This document shows positions 26,340 through 34,354 of a DNA stretch of 64,000 nt, in pieces. A program made the position numbers and the translations under genes. The stretch is from the NCBI RefSeq assembly GCF_014251595.1, contig NZ_CP059192.1:482468-546467 (forward strand), given 5' to 3'. Within the stretch, counting starts at the first letter, position 1, and the number at the start of each line of letters is the position of its first letter. Source of the stretch: Blattabacterium cuenoti. Lineage in GTDB: Bacteria > Bacteroidota > Bacteroidia > Flavobacteriales > Blattabacteriaceae. The notes under the pieces are model-generated. The model searched no databases, was not told where the DNA came from, and was given only the letters and a program-made list of their open reading frames with translations.

Positions 26340-27105
26340 GATTCCAATGAAATAAAATTTTTAATCCTTTTATTGTATGTAATTTATCTTTTATATGAAT
26401 TTTTTCGATCAAAGGGGTATATATGTGAGAAACACCTCCTGTTGCAATAACAAAACAATTTGTTTTCAATTCTTGATTGACTCTATTAATTAATCCTTCA
26501 ACCATACTTATATATCCATATATTATTCCACTTTGAATACATGTTTCTGTATACTGTCCTAATATACTAGGAGGTTCTTTTAACTCAATTTTTGATAATT
26601 GAGCTGTGTTTCCAATTAAGGCACTTAAAGAACTATTGACTCCTGGAGCTATAATAACCCCTTGAAGTCCCCCATATTTATCTATGCAGGTCAAACTTAA
26701 TGCAGTTCCAAAATCCACGACTAAAGTCGTTTTTTGATTATTGTATAATGTATATGCAGCTATAGCGTTAGCATACAAATCTGTACCTAATTGATGAGAA
26801 TAATGTTTAACAGGAGAAGATGAATTTCTATCAACTACAATAGGTTTGATTTTATGTATTTCATATAGAGATTGCTCCACAATATTTGTAAGAGAAGGGA
26901 CCACTGATCCAATCACAATATTTTGTATAAGTTTGGATAAAATCCCATATTGCTGATATATATTTCTAAATAATAAAATATATTCATCTCGTGATCTATG
27001 CGGAGTAGTATTAATAATCCAAGAACAATGACATTCTAAATTATAATGATTATCAAATAATCCAAAACGAAGATTAGAATTTCCAATATTTATTGTTAAC
27101 AACAT
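26335..27105 (-). CDS. coaX: Type III pantothenate kinase
   Basis: Phosphorylates pantothenate in the first step of coenzyme A synthesis. 256 residues. It has the ASKHA-fold features INIGNSNLRFGLFD at the N-terminus (phosphate binding), VVDFGTALSLTCID (about 123-136), and IAPGVNSSLSAL with the conserved Gly/Leu segment before LGQYTETCIQSGI. CoaX requires a monovalent cation and is insensitive to CoA feedback, as known for the family. It converges on the HIT gene with a shared hairpin and is divergent from the frameshifted hydrolase gene across 104 bp. Confidence 0.93.
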   Translation of the reverse strand: MLLTINIGNSNLRFGLFDNHYNLECHCSWIINTTPHRSRDEYILLFRNIYQQYGILSKLIQNIVIGSVVPSLTNIVEQSLYEIHKIKPIVVDRNSSSPVKHYSHQLGTDLYANAIAAYTLYNNQKTTLVVDFGTALSLTCIDKYGGLQGVIIAPGVNSSLSALIGNTAQLSKIELKEPPSILGQYTETCIQSGIIYGYISMVEGLINRVNQELKTNCFVIATGGVSHIYTPLIEKIHIKDKLHTIKGLKILFHWNH

Positions 27106-27209
27106 GATTCACTTTATTTTTTTTAAACGTCTTTTGAATCAGATAATTGTTTTCTTTCAATTTCAATAATATTTGATTTCATTATATTTATATTAATATA
27201 TATTAATAT

Positions 27210-27994
27210 ATGACTAATATTATAAATTTTAAAACAAAAGGAAAAGGAATTCCTGTCGTCTTGTTACATGGATTCATGGAAAGTTTAGAAATATGGAACT
27301 ATGTATATGATAACATTTCTAAAAAATATAAAATTATTTCTATTGATCTTCCAGGTCATGGAAAAAGTATTTTTCCATTAAAAGAAAATACAGTTTTTAC
27401 GATGGAAAAAACTGCAGAAATTGTAAAAAAAATTCTAGAAAAAGAAAATATACAAAAAGCTGTTTTTGTAGGCCACTCTATGGGAGGATATGTTGCTTTA
27501 GCAATAGCAGAAAAATATCCAGAAATATTTTTAGGTTTGTGTTTGCTTCATTCCACCACAAAATCAGATACATTTGAAAAAAAAAAAATCGGATTCAATC
27601 AATTCAATTAGCAATTAATAATCATCCATTATTTATATCCATAAGTATAAAAAAATTATTTTTTTACAAAAAGCTATCTTCTTTACAAAAAGAATTTCTT
27701 TTTGTAAAGAAGATAGCTTCTAATACTCATATTAATAGCATTATTTCTTTTTTAAAAGGAATGTCAATTCGAAAAGATAGAAAGTTTTTATTAAAAACAA
27801 CCCAATTTCCAAAATTGTATATAGCTGGTTTATATGATATGGTTCTTGATGTAAAAAAAATTTATGAAGAAACTAAAAATGGAAATCAAATTTATTTTGT
27901 AGCTATACCTACAGGTCATATGGGGCATATAGAAAAACCTAAAGAAATAATAAAAATATTAGAAAATTTTATAGATTTTTCTATTTTTTATTAG
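27210..27994 (+). pseudogene. Alpha/beta hydrolase, frame broken at a poly-A tract (possibly rescued by slippage)
   Basis: Alpha/beta-fold hydrolase of unknown substrate. The first frame (27210-27611) carries the oxyanion region LLHGFMESLEIW, IDLPGHGKS and the nucleophile elbow GHSMGGYVAL (Ser). It ends shortly after a run of twelve A (27577-27588). Adding one A continues seamlessly into IQLAINNHPLF, ISFLKGMSIRKD and the catalytic His region IPTGHMGHIEKP, ending at 27994. The combined product would be 261 residues, normal for the family. No frame other than this junction is damaged, so it is either a very young pseudogene, a slippage-rescued gene or a homopolymer sequencing error. A 20-bp AT palindrome (27190-27209) abuts the start codon. 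Confidence 0.85.
27671..27719. repeat. Perfect 24-bp inverted repeat inside the hydrolase coding sequence
   Basis: Arm one (27671-27694, beginning AAGCTATCTTCTTTAC) and arm two (27696-27719, ending GTAAAGAAGATAGCTT) are exact reverse complements with a single T between them. It is the longest perfect inverted repeat I saw. The coding frame passes through it and gives KLSSLQKEFLFVKKIAS, which fits the protein family, so it is not an obvious insertion. In RNA it would form a very stable hairpin 82 nt after the A12 tract. Confidence 0.9.
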
Positions 27995-28017
27995 GAAATA
28001 AAACATGAATAAAATAA

Positions 28018-28650
28018 ATGAATAAAAAAAAATTACGTAAAAAATATTTGCATATGAGAAGATATATTTCTCAAAATGAAATTAGAAAAATGAGTTATGA
28101 TATTTTTTTTCAGCTAAAAAAAATATTTTTTATATGGGAAAAGAAACTTTATCATATTTTTATACCAATACAAAAATTTCGAGAAATAAATACATTTATA
28201 ATCATCAATTTTTTACTAAAAAAAGAAAAATGTGTGACTATTCCTTGTTCTAACTTTCATAAGTTATCTATAGAAAATTGTTTATTTCATGAAAATACCA
28301 TATTAATCAAAAAAAAACATGGAATTTTAGAACCTATTCCAATGCATAAGTATATTATTTCTATTTCTATGATTGAAGTCATATTTATTCCTTTATTAAT
28401 ATTTGATTTAAAAGGTTATAGAATCGGTTACGGAAAAGGTTTTTATGATAGATTTATTCCTTTATGCAAAAAAAATGTTATGAAAATAGGTTTAAGTTAT
28501 TTTTCTCCCATAAAAAAAATCCAAAATATACATAAAAATGATTTATTTCTGGATATAGGAATTACACCTAGTCAAATTTTTTTATTCGATAAAAATTCAA
28601 GAAATAAAAACTTTGAAAATATCCCAAATTATGATCGACATCATTATTAA
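28018..28650 (+). CDS. 5-formyltetrahydrofolate cyclo-ligase
   Basis: Converts 5-formyl-THF to 5,10-methenyl-THF using ATP, recycling folate. 210 residues. The N-terminal basic helix KKKLRKKYLHMRRYIS binds ATP phosphates, and the family signature GYRIGYGKGFYDRF lies near 137-150. The conserved part ends around DIGITPSQIF; the last 18-20 residues look unconserved and are encoded in the 54 bp that overlap the convergent rseP, so a former stop was probably lost. It follows the hydrolase gene by 23 bp. Confidence 0.9.
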   Translation: MNKKKLRKKYLHMRRYISQNEIRKMSYDIFFQLKKIFFIWEKKLYHIFIPIQKFREINTFIIINFLLKKEKCVTIPCSNFHKLSIENCLFHENTILIKKKHGILEPIPMHKYIISISMIEVIFIPLLIFDLKGYRIGYGKGFYDRFIPLCKKNVMKIGLSYFSPIKKIQNIHKNDLFLDIGITPSQIFLFDKNSRNKNFENIPNYDRHHY

Positions 28651-29922
28651 ACTAATAATGACAAATCCATAAACAGTACTACGTTCAATAATTTCTTCAT
28701 TTATTTTTTTTCTTGTAATCATTTCAATCATGATAAATAAAATATAACCTCCATCTAATGATGGTATAGGGAATAAATTTAAAAACGCTAACCAAATAGA
28801 TAAAGTACCTGTTAAAGTCCAAAAAATACCCCAATTCCATTTAGATGGAAATTCTTTAGCAATGGAAAAAAAACTTCCTATTTGTTTATAAGCTTTAGTT
28901 TCTATATGAAAAACATTTTTCAAAAAAAAGATTTGATTTTTTAAAACATCATAAGCTTTTTTTGTTCCATGAGGAAAGCTCTCTAAAAAAGAGTATTTCT
29001 TTTTTTCGAATAAAAAAATTTGATCTAAATCCATAAAGTTTTTTAAATAAATACCCAAAATCCCTTTTGAATCTAAAAAAATTTCTTTTTGAATTAATTT
29101 TCCATTTCTATTTATAGATATTAATATATTTTCATTTTTGTATTTTGATAATAAATCTTTTAATTGATCAGAAAAAAGAACAAATTCAGAATTAATAGCT
29201 AATATTTCATCATTATTTTTTAATCCATATTTTTCTGCTTTAGAATTTTTGATCATATAATTTATGATAGGAGGAACACGCGGTTTAATAAAAAAATTAA
29301 GTTCTTTTCGATCAAAAATAAATTTTTTCTTTTTATCATCTAATGGTAATTTTATAATATGACCCATACGATCTATAGTAATAGAATTTCCCAAAAGAAT
29401 TTCTTTAGGAATTTCATTGAAATATGGAATATACTTATCGTTGATAAATAAAATTTTATCTCCATTTCTTAATCCAATTTTTTCTCCTATGGAATCAACT
29501 TCTATTCCATATTTCACATTTTTTGTAGGAAGATAAGTTTCTCCATATTTAAACAATAAAAAAGTAAAAATCAAAATGGATAACAATATATTAAAAATAA
29601 TTCCTCCAGAAATGATTAACAGTCTTTTGATGGGGGATTTAGATCTAAATTCCCAATTTTTATTTTTTGATAAAATATTTTTGTTATCCATCATCATTCC
29701 AGATATTTTAACGTATCCTCCTAAAGGTAACCAACCTAATCCATAAATTGTATGTCCTATCTTTTTTTTAAAAATTGAAAACCAAGGATCAAAAAATAAA
29801 AAAAATCTTTCTACTCTAACTTTAAAGACTTGAGCTATAATAAAATGACCTAATTCATGAACAACAACTAATATAGAAATACTAAGTAGCAATTGTATAG
29901 ATCTAATTAAAATTGATGACAT
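28597..29922 (-). CDS. rseP: RIP metalloprotease RseP (site-2 protease family)
   Basis: Inner-membrane zinc protease that cuts within the membrane, acting on anti-sigma factors or signal peptide remnants. 441 residues. The zinc site HELGHFIIA lies in the first hydrophobic segment (about 22-30), and the third ligand region NLFPIPSLDGG is near 388. PDZ-like regions fall between about 120 and 310 (GIEVDSIGEKIGLRNGDKI; KAEKYGLKNNDEILAI). The C-terminal hydrophobic segment ends the protein. Its 3' end overlaps the cyclo-ligase gene by 54 bp. Its start is head-to-head with feoA. Confidence 0.93.
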   Translation of the reverse strand: MSSILIRSIQLLLSISILVVVHELGHFIIAQVFKVRVERFFLFFDPWFSIFKKKIGHTIYGLGWLPLGGYVKISGMMMDNKNILSKNKNWEFRSKSPIKRLLIISGGIIFNILLSILIFTFLLFKYGETYLPTKNVKYGIEVDSIGEKIGLRNGDKILFINDKYIPYFNEIPKEILLGNSITIDRMGHIIKLPLDDKKKKFIFDRKELNFFIKPRVPPIINYMIKNSKAEKYGLKNNDEILAINSEFVLFSDQLKDLLSKYKNENILISINRNGKLIQKEIFLDSKGILGIYLKNFMDLDQIFLFEKKKYSFLESFPHGTKKAYDVLKNQIFFLKNVFHIETKAYKQIGSFFSIAKEFPSKWNWGIFWTLTGTLSIWLAFLNLFPIPSLDGGYILFIMIEMITRKKINEEIIERSTVYGFVIISLIMMSIIIWDIFKVFIS

Positions 29923-29993
29923 TTCTCAGATTTAAAATAATTAAAAAAATAAAAAAGATAAATTTAAACCTTTATTCTAAAATAAAATATATT

Positions 29994-30230
29994 TTGAATT
30001 TATCTAATCTTAAAAAAGGAGAAAAAGGGATTATTAAGGGATATAAAAATGATAATTTTCCTGTCAAATTATTAGAATTAGGAGTTTTACCTGGTGTAAA
30101 AATTGAAATACTTTTTGTTTCTATTTTTTATGATCCATTATGTATAAGTTATGATCAATCTTGTTTAGCTTTACGAAAAAAAGAAGCTGAAAACATTATA
30201 GTTGAACCTATTATTCACAAAAATAAATAA
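29994..30230 (+). CDS. feoA: Ferrous iron transport protein A
   Basis: Small SH3-like cytosolic partner of FeoB. The conserved part, LSNLKKGEKGIIKG to RKKEAENIIV, fits a 75-80-residue FeoA. I place the start at TTG 29994 (78 residues) because the only in-frame ATG, at 29916, would add a Lys-rich unconserved stretch and overlap the start codon of the divergent rseP, leaving no room for promoters. If ATG 29916 is used, the protein has 104 residues. The stop codon's last base is the first base of the feoB start, so the two genes are translationally coupled. Confidence 0.8.
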   Translation: MNLSNLKKGEKGIIKGYKNDNFPVKLLELGVLPGVKIEILFVSIFYDPLCISYDQSCLALRKKEAENIIVEPIIHKNK

Positions 30231-32293
30231 TGTCAAAAATTAAATTAGCTATTGTTGGAAATCCCAATGTAGGAAAAACTTCTTTATTCAATCAATTAAC
30301 TGGACTTAATCAAAAAGTTGGAAATTATATAGGAGTTACAGTAGATAAAAAAATAGGAAATTTTTATTATGAAAATATGTGTTTTCAAATTATAGATCTT
30401 CCTGGAACTTATAGCATATATCCTTCATCTGAAGATGATGAAATAGTATGTAGGTTACTTAACAATATAAACGATTTAGATTATCCAGATAAAATCATAG
30501 TAGTAGCAGATTATTCGAATATAAAAAAAAGCCTTCTTTTACTTAGACAAGTACAAGATTTAGGATTTCCTGTTCTTTTTGTATTGAATATGGTCGACGA
30601 AGCAAAAAAAAAAGGAATATTTATTAATATAAAAAAATTAAAAAAATTTCTTATAACAGAAATTGTGTTGATCAATGCAAGAAAAGGAATAGGAGTTAAT
30701 CAAATTAAAAGAAAAATAAAAAATTTAAATTCCAAAATAAAAATAACCCATTTTTTCAATCCCAGATTATATTATTCTCTTGCTATTAATGAAGTAAAAA
30801 ATATTTATAAAGTCGATACTTATCAAGCTTGGTATTATTTAGCTTATCACAAAAAATTGTTAAAAGAAGATTGTTTATTAAATGAAATAAAAAAAAAATA
30901 TAATATTATACCAAAACGATTACAAATCAAGGAAACATTAAGTCGATATGAAGAAATAGAAAAAATTTTCTCAAAAACAGTTTCTGAATTCATTTCAGAT
31001 AAAGAAAAGACTTATTTAGAATTTTCTAAAAAAATAGATAATTCTTTCATTGTTCATCCTTTCTGGGGTTATTTTATTTTTTTATTCTTTTTATTTTTTA
31101 TTTTTCAATGTATTTTTTTTGGGTCAGAAACTCCTAAACAATTTATAGAGCTTTTTTTTTCTTTTATACAAAAAAAATTATATAATGTTTATCCTGGTCC
31201 TTTAAATAATTTCCTTTTACAAGGAATCTTACCTGCAATTAGCACTATTGTTTCTTTTATTCCCCAAATTTCTATTTTACTATTTTTTCTTCTTCTTATG
31301 GAAGAAAGTGGATATATAAGCAGAGTTATATTTCTAATGGATAGAATTATGCGACCTTTTGGGTTAAATGGGAAAAGTGTTGTTCCTCTTATTTCTAGTA
31401 TAGCTTGCGCGATTCCCGCAATCATGTCAGCTAGACATATAGAAAATCCTAGAGATCGTTTAATTACTATTTTAGCTACTCCTTTTATGACGTGTTCGGC
31501 TAGATTACCTGTTTATACTTTAATTATATCTCTAGTTATACCGAATAAAAAATGGTGTTTTATTCAATTAAGGGGAATAGTACTTATGTTTATGTATATT
31601 TTAGGGATTATATCGGCTTTAAGCGTATCAATAATTTTACATCAATTCTTAAAAAAAAAATATCAAAGTCATCTTATAATGGAAATCCCCACTTATAAAA
31701 TTCCTATATTTAAAAATATATTAATCACTCTATGGATTCATATTAAATCATTTATTATAAATGCGGGTAAAATGATTTTATTAATTAATATATTAATTTG
31801 GGTTTTGGGTACTTTTGGTCCTTCAAAAAATTCATCAAATCAAAATTTGATCATAGATATACAAAGAAAAGAATTGCCTTATTCTTATTTAGGTATATTA
31901 GGAAAAAAAATGGAACCTGTAATTCATCCATTAGGATACGATTGGAAAATTGGGATCGGATTACTATCATCTCTTATAGCAAGAGAAGTTTTTGTTAGTA
32001 CGATGGCTTCTGTCTACAGTATAGAAGAAAAAGAAAATTTTTTGAAAGAAAAAATGAAAAAAGAAATATCTCCTATAACTAAAAAACCTATTTATAATTT
32101 AGCAACAGGAGTTTCTTTGTTGTTTTTTTATGCATTTTCTATGCAATGTATGAGCACATTAGCTATAACAAAAAAAGAAACAAAATCTTGGAAATGGCCC
32201 ATAGTACAATTTGTTTTTATGACTTTATTGGCTTATATAGTTTCATTATTAACATATCAAACACTTCAAATAAAATGTGGCAATACATTATAA
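30230..32293 (+). CDS. feoB: Ferrous iron transport protein B
   Basis: GTPase-coupled inner-membrane transporter for Fe2+. 687 residues. The N-terminal G domain shows G1 GNPNVGKTS (about 10-18), G2 GVTV, G3 DLPGTYS and G4 NMVDEAKKKGI. The membrane part begins near 280 with repeated Gate motifs (LLMEESGYISR, IACAIPAIMSARHI, FMTCSARLPVYTLI). Two in-frame runs of ten A (30604-30613, 31651-31660) occur in the coding sequence. It overlaps feoA by one base and the small membrane protein gene downstream by 19 bp. Retention of Feo uptake suits a symbiont making many Fe-S and haem enzymes. Confidence 0.96.
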   Translation: MSKIKLAIVGNPNVGKTSLFNQLTGLNQKVGNYIGVTVDKKIGNFYYENMCFQIIDLPGTYSIYPSSEDDEIVCRLLNNINDLDYPDKIIVVADYSNIKKSLLLLRQVQDLGFPVLFVLNMVDEAKKKGIFINIKKLKKFLITEIVLINARKGIGVNQIKRKIKNLNSKIKITHFFNPRLYYSLAINEVKNIYKVDTYQAWYYLAYHKKLLKEDCLLNEIKKKYNIIPKRLQIKETLSRYEEIEKIFSKTVSEFISDKEKTYLEFSKKIDNSFIVHPFWGYFIFLFFLFFIFQCIFFGSETPKQFIELFFSFIQKKLYNVYPGPLNNFLLQGILPAISTIVSFIPQISILLFFLLLMEESGYISRVIFLMDRIMRPFGLNGKSVVPLISSIACAIPAIMSARHIENPRDRLITILATPFMTCSARLPVYTLIISLVIPNKKWCFIQLRGIVLMFMYILGIISALSVSIILHQFLKKKYQSHLIMEIPTYKIPIFKNILITLWIHIKSFIINAGKMILLINILIWVLGTFGPSKNSSNQNLIIDIQRKELPYSYLGILGKKMEPVIHPLGYDWKIGIGLLSSLIAREVFVSTMASVYSIEEKENFLKEKMKKEISPITKKPIYNLATGVSLLFFYAFSMQCMSTLAITKKETKSWKWPIVQFVFMTLLAYIVSLLTYQTLQIKCGNTL

Positions 32294-32406
32294 TAAGTTT
32301 ATTTTTTTCATACTCAATTTTTTGTTTACTGAGAAAATTTTTGAATTTTTTTTGTATAAAAAAAAATTTTGTAAAAGAAAATAGAAAATGTGATTGTAAA
32401 CTATGA
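32275..32406 (+). CDS. Small FeoB-associated Cys-containing membrane protein
   Basis: A 43-residue product starting MWQYIIISLFF: one N-terminal hydrophobic segment (about 3-20), a Lys-rich region with one Cys, and a tail ending CDCKL. Tiny proteins of this design, with one membrane helix and C-terminal Cys, are encoded right after feoB in many Bacteroidetes and are called FeoB-associated. Its start overlaps the end of feoB by 19 bp in another frame. The longer open frame from 32146 runs antiparallel to no conserved sequence and is simply feoB in another frame, so the ATG at 32275 is chosen. The role may be in handling iron at the exit of FeoB, but this is unproven. Confidence 0.72.
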   Translation: MWQYIIISLFFSYSIFCLLRKFLNFFCIKKNFVKENRKCDCKL

Positions 32407-32411
32407 AATTT

Positions 32412-33392
32412 TTATTTATTCATTTTTTCAATAGAAGCGTATATATAATTTTTAAAGACATCGGATAAAGATATTCCAACTATTTTCAATTGTTTTGGAA
32501 AAATACTTTCTTCTGAAAAACCTGGAACTGTATTGATTTCCAAAAAAAAAGGTTCTTCATTGACAAGTATGTATTCCGCTCTAGATATTCCTGATAGATT
32601 TAGAAATTGATATACTTTTTTTGCTGTGTTTCGTATTTTATTTTCAATATTTTTAGACATCTTTGCTGGTGTAATTTCTTGAGATTTTCCAGAATATTTT
32701 GATTCAAAATCAAAAAAATCATTTTGACTAATTATTTCTGTTATTGGCAAAACAATAATTTCATTTTTAAACGAAAAAACACCTACGGAAACTTCTTTTC
32801 CTTCAAGAAAAGATTCCACAATAATTTCTTCGTCTTCTATAAATGCTTTTTGTATTGCATCAAATAAATCTTTTTCTTCATAAACTTTGCTTATACCTAA
32901 ACTAGACCCAGATCTATTAGGTTTTACGAAACAAGGAAGTCCTATTTTATTTAGGATTTTTTTTGGGGAAAAAGTTTGATTTTTATTTAAGAAAAAAAAA
33001 TCAGCTGTATTAATTCCAAAATATTTCAAAAAAGTTAAACAATATTTTTTATTAAAAGTAACATTAGCATGATGAAAGTCACATCCTGTATAAGGAATTC
33101 TTAAAAGATCAAAATAAGCTTGTAATATTCCGTCCTCTCCTGGAGTTCCATGTATAGCATTAAATATACAATCAAATTTAAGATGTTTCATTCCATAAAC
33201 AGTGAAATCTTGTTTATTTATAAAATATTCTTTATTTCTTTTATCTTTCATGAACCATTTTTCTTTAAAAATAAATATTTGATAAGGATCAAATTCTTTC
33301 CTACATAAATTTTCGTAAACAATTTTTCCACTTTTTAGTGAAATGATGGATTCTTTTGAATACCCCCCCATAATAACAGCTATTTTTTTCAT
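32412..33392 (-). CDS. ddl: D-alanine--D-alanine ligase
   Basis: ATP-grasp enzyme joining two D-Ala for peptidoglycan. 326 residues. Visible are IMGGYSKESIISL at the N-terminus, AIHGTPGEDG (about 80-90), the ATP-binding CFVKPNRSGSSLGISKV (about 155-170), EFILV-like SRAEYILV and EINTVPGFSEES near 290 with Mg-binding Glu and Asn. It converges on the FeoB-associated small gene with a 5-bp gap and is divergent from the PASTA protein gene across 77 bp. Confidence 0.95.
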   Translation of the reverse strand: MKKIAVIMGGYSKESIISLKSGKIVYENLCRKEFDPYQIFIFKEKWFMKDKRNKEYFINKQDFTVYGMKHLKFDCIFNAIHGTPGEDGILQAYFDLLRIPYTGCDFHHANVTFNKKYCLTFLKYFGINTADFFFLNKNQTFSPKKILNKIGLPCFVKPNRSGSSLGISKVYEEKDLFDAIQKAFIEDEEIIVESFLEGKEVSVGVFSFKNEIIVLPITEIISQNDFFDFESKYSGKSQEITPAKMSKNIENKIRNTAKKVYQFLNLSGISRAEYILVNEEPFFLEINTVPGFSEESIFPKQLKIVGISLSDVFKNYIYASIEKMNK

Positions 33393-33469
33393 TATTTATC
33401 TTTAATTTTATTAGTTTTTTTTATGTAAAATATGTAAAATATTTTCATTTAAATAATTTGTTTTTTTTC

Positions 33470-34354
33470 ATGAATTATTTAAAATATTTTGTGATATTCA
33501 TCGTTAATTTTTTAATTGCCATGTTAATTTTATATAAAATTTCTCAAATTGCATTGCAATGGGTAGATGTTTATACAAAACATGGGTCTTATGTGACTGT
33601 TCCTGATTTGAAAGGATTTACTTTATCTCAATCTATATCTATTTTAAAAAAATTAGGTCTTAAATACGATATAGATACATCACATTATGATCCTAATTTT
33701 AAAATTAATCAAATTATTTCCTTTTCTCCAGAAGCTGGAGATTATGTAAAAGAAGGAAGACATGTATATATACAAGTTAATTCTAAATCCTCTCAATCTA
33801 TTTTACCTAATATCATAAATAAAGATAAACGAATGGCTATCAAATTCCTTCATGACAATCATATATCTGTTAAAGAAATAAGATATATTAATAATATGGA
33901 TAAAGATAGTGTTTTCAAAGTTTTATATAAAAATAAATTTATTAAACCTGGATATAGGTTCCCCACTCATCAAGATGGAATCATTTTAATTATTGGAAAA
34001 GGATACGAAAAAAACAATTTCACAGTTCCTAATGTTATTGGAATGTCATTACATTCAGCAACTTATACTTTAAAAAATAAATTATTTCATACTATTAATT
34101 TTTATTATGATCATACAATAAAAAATCCTGATCAAGATGCAAAAGTATATCGTCAAAAACCTGATCCTGGATCTATTTATGATAAAAATAAATCTGTTGA
34201 ACTTTGGTTAACTTCAAAAGAAGTGTTAGATCATTTAATTCAAATTGAAGAAAAAGATTCTAATAAAGAAATCGAAGACATTCAAATTGAAAAAAAAAAT
34301 TATAATAAACAAACGGAAGAAAAGGAAAAAATGAAATTAAATGAGAAAAATTAA
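33470..34354 (+). CDS. PASTA domain protein with one membrane anchor
   Basis: About 294 residues from the ATG at 33470 (the frame opens at TTG 33458). One N-terminal hydrophobic helix (about 5-27) is followed outside by three PASTA-like units (about 45-115, 118-182, 184-252), with the pattern VPDLKGFTLSQSISILKKLGLK and later VPNVIGMSLHSATYTLKN. The tail is a Lys/Glu/Asn-rich low-complexity segment. PASTA domains usually bind peptidoglycan fragments and sit on PBPs or Ser/Thr kinases; here neither is fused. The place between ddl and rluD is conserved in Flavobacteria as I recall. It overlaps rluD by 14 bp. Exact role unknown. Confidence 0.85.
   Translation: MNYLKYFVIFIVNFLIAMLILYKISQIALQWVDVYTKHGSYVTVPDLKGFTLSQSISILKKLGLKYDIDTSHYDPNFKINQIISFSPEAGDYVKEGRHVYIQVNSKSSQSILPNIINKDKRMAIKFLHDNHISVKEIRYINNMDKDSVFKVLYKNKFIKPGYRFPTHQDGIILIIGKGYEKNNFTVPNVIGMSLHSATYTLKNKLFHTINFYYDHTIKNPDQDAKVYRQKPDPGSIYDKNKSVELWLTSKEVLDHLIQIEEKDSNKEIEDIQIEKKNYNKQTEEKEKMKLNEKN

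Noticed and set aside
27190..27209. 20-bp perfect AT palindrome just before the hydrolase start codon
   Set aside because: It is made of ATATTAAT-type simple sequence, which arises easily in such AT-rich DNA; no operator can be argued.
27761..27994. Free-standing 77-residue gene
   Set aside because: It is the C-terminal end of the frameshifted alpha/beta hydrolase and has the family's catalytic His region.
32146..32274. Upstream extension of the small feoB-associated frame
   Set aside because: This part is feoB read in another frame; only the sequence from ATG 32275 shows the membrane helix plus Cys tail expected of the small protein.
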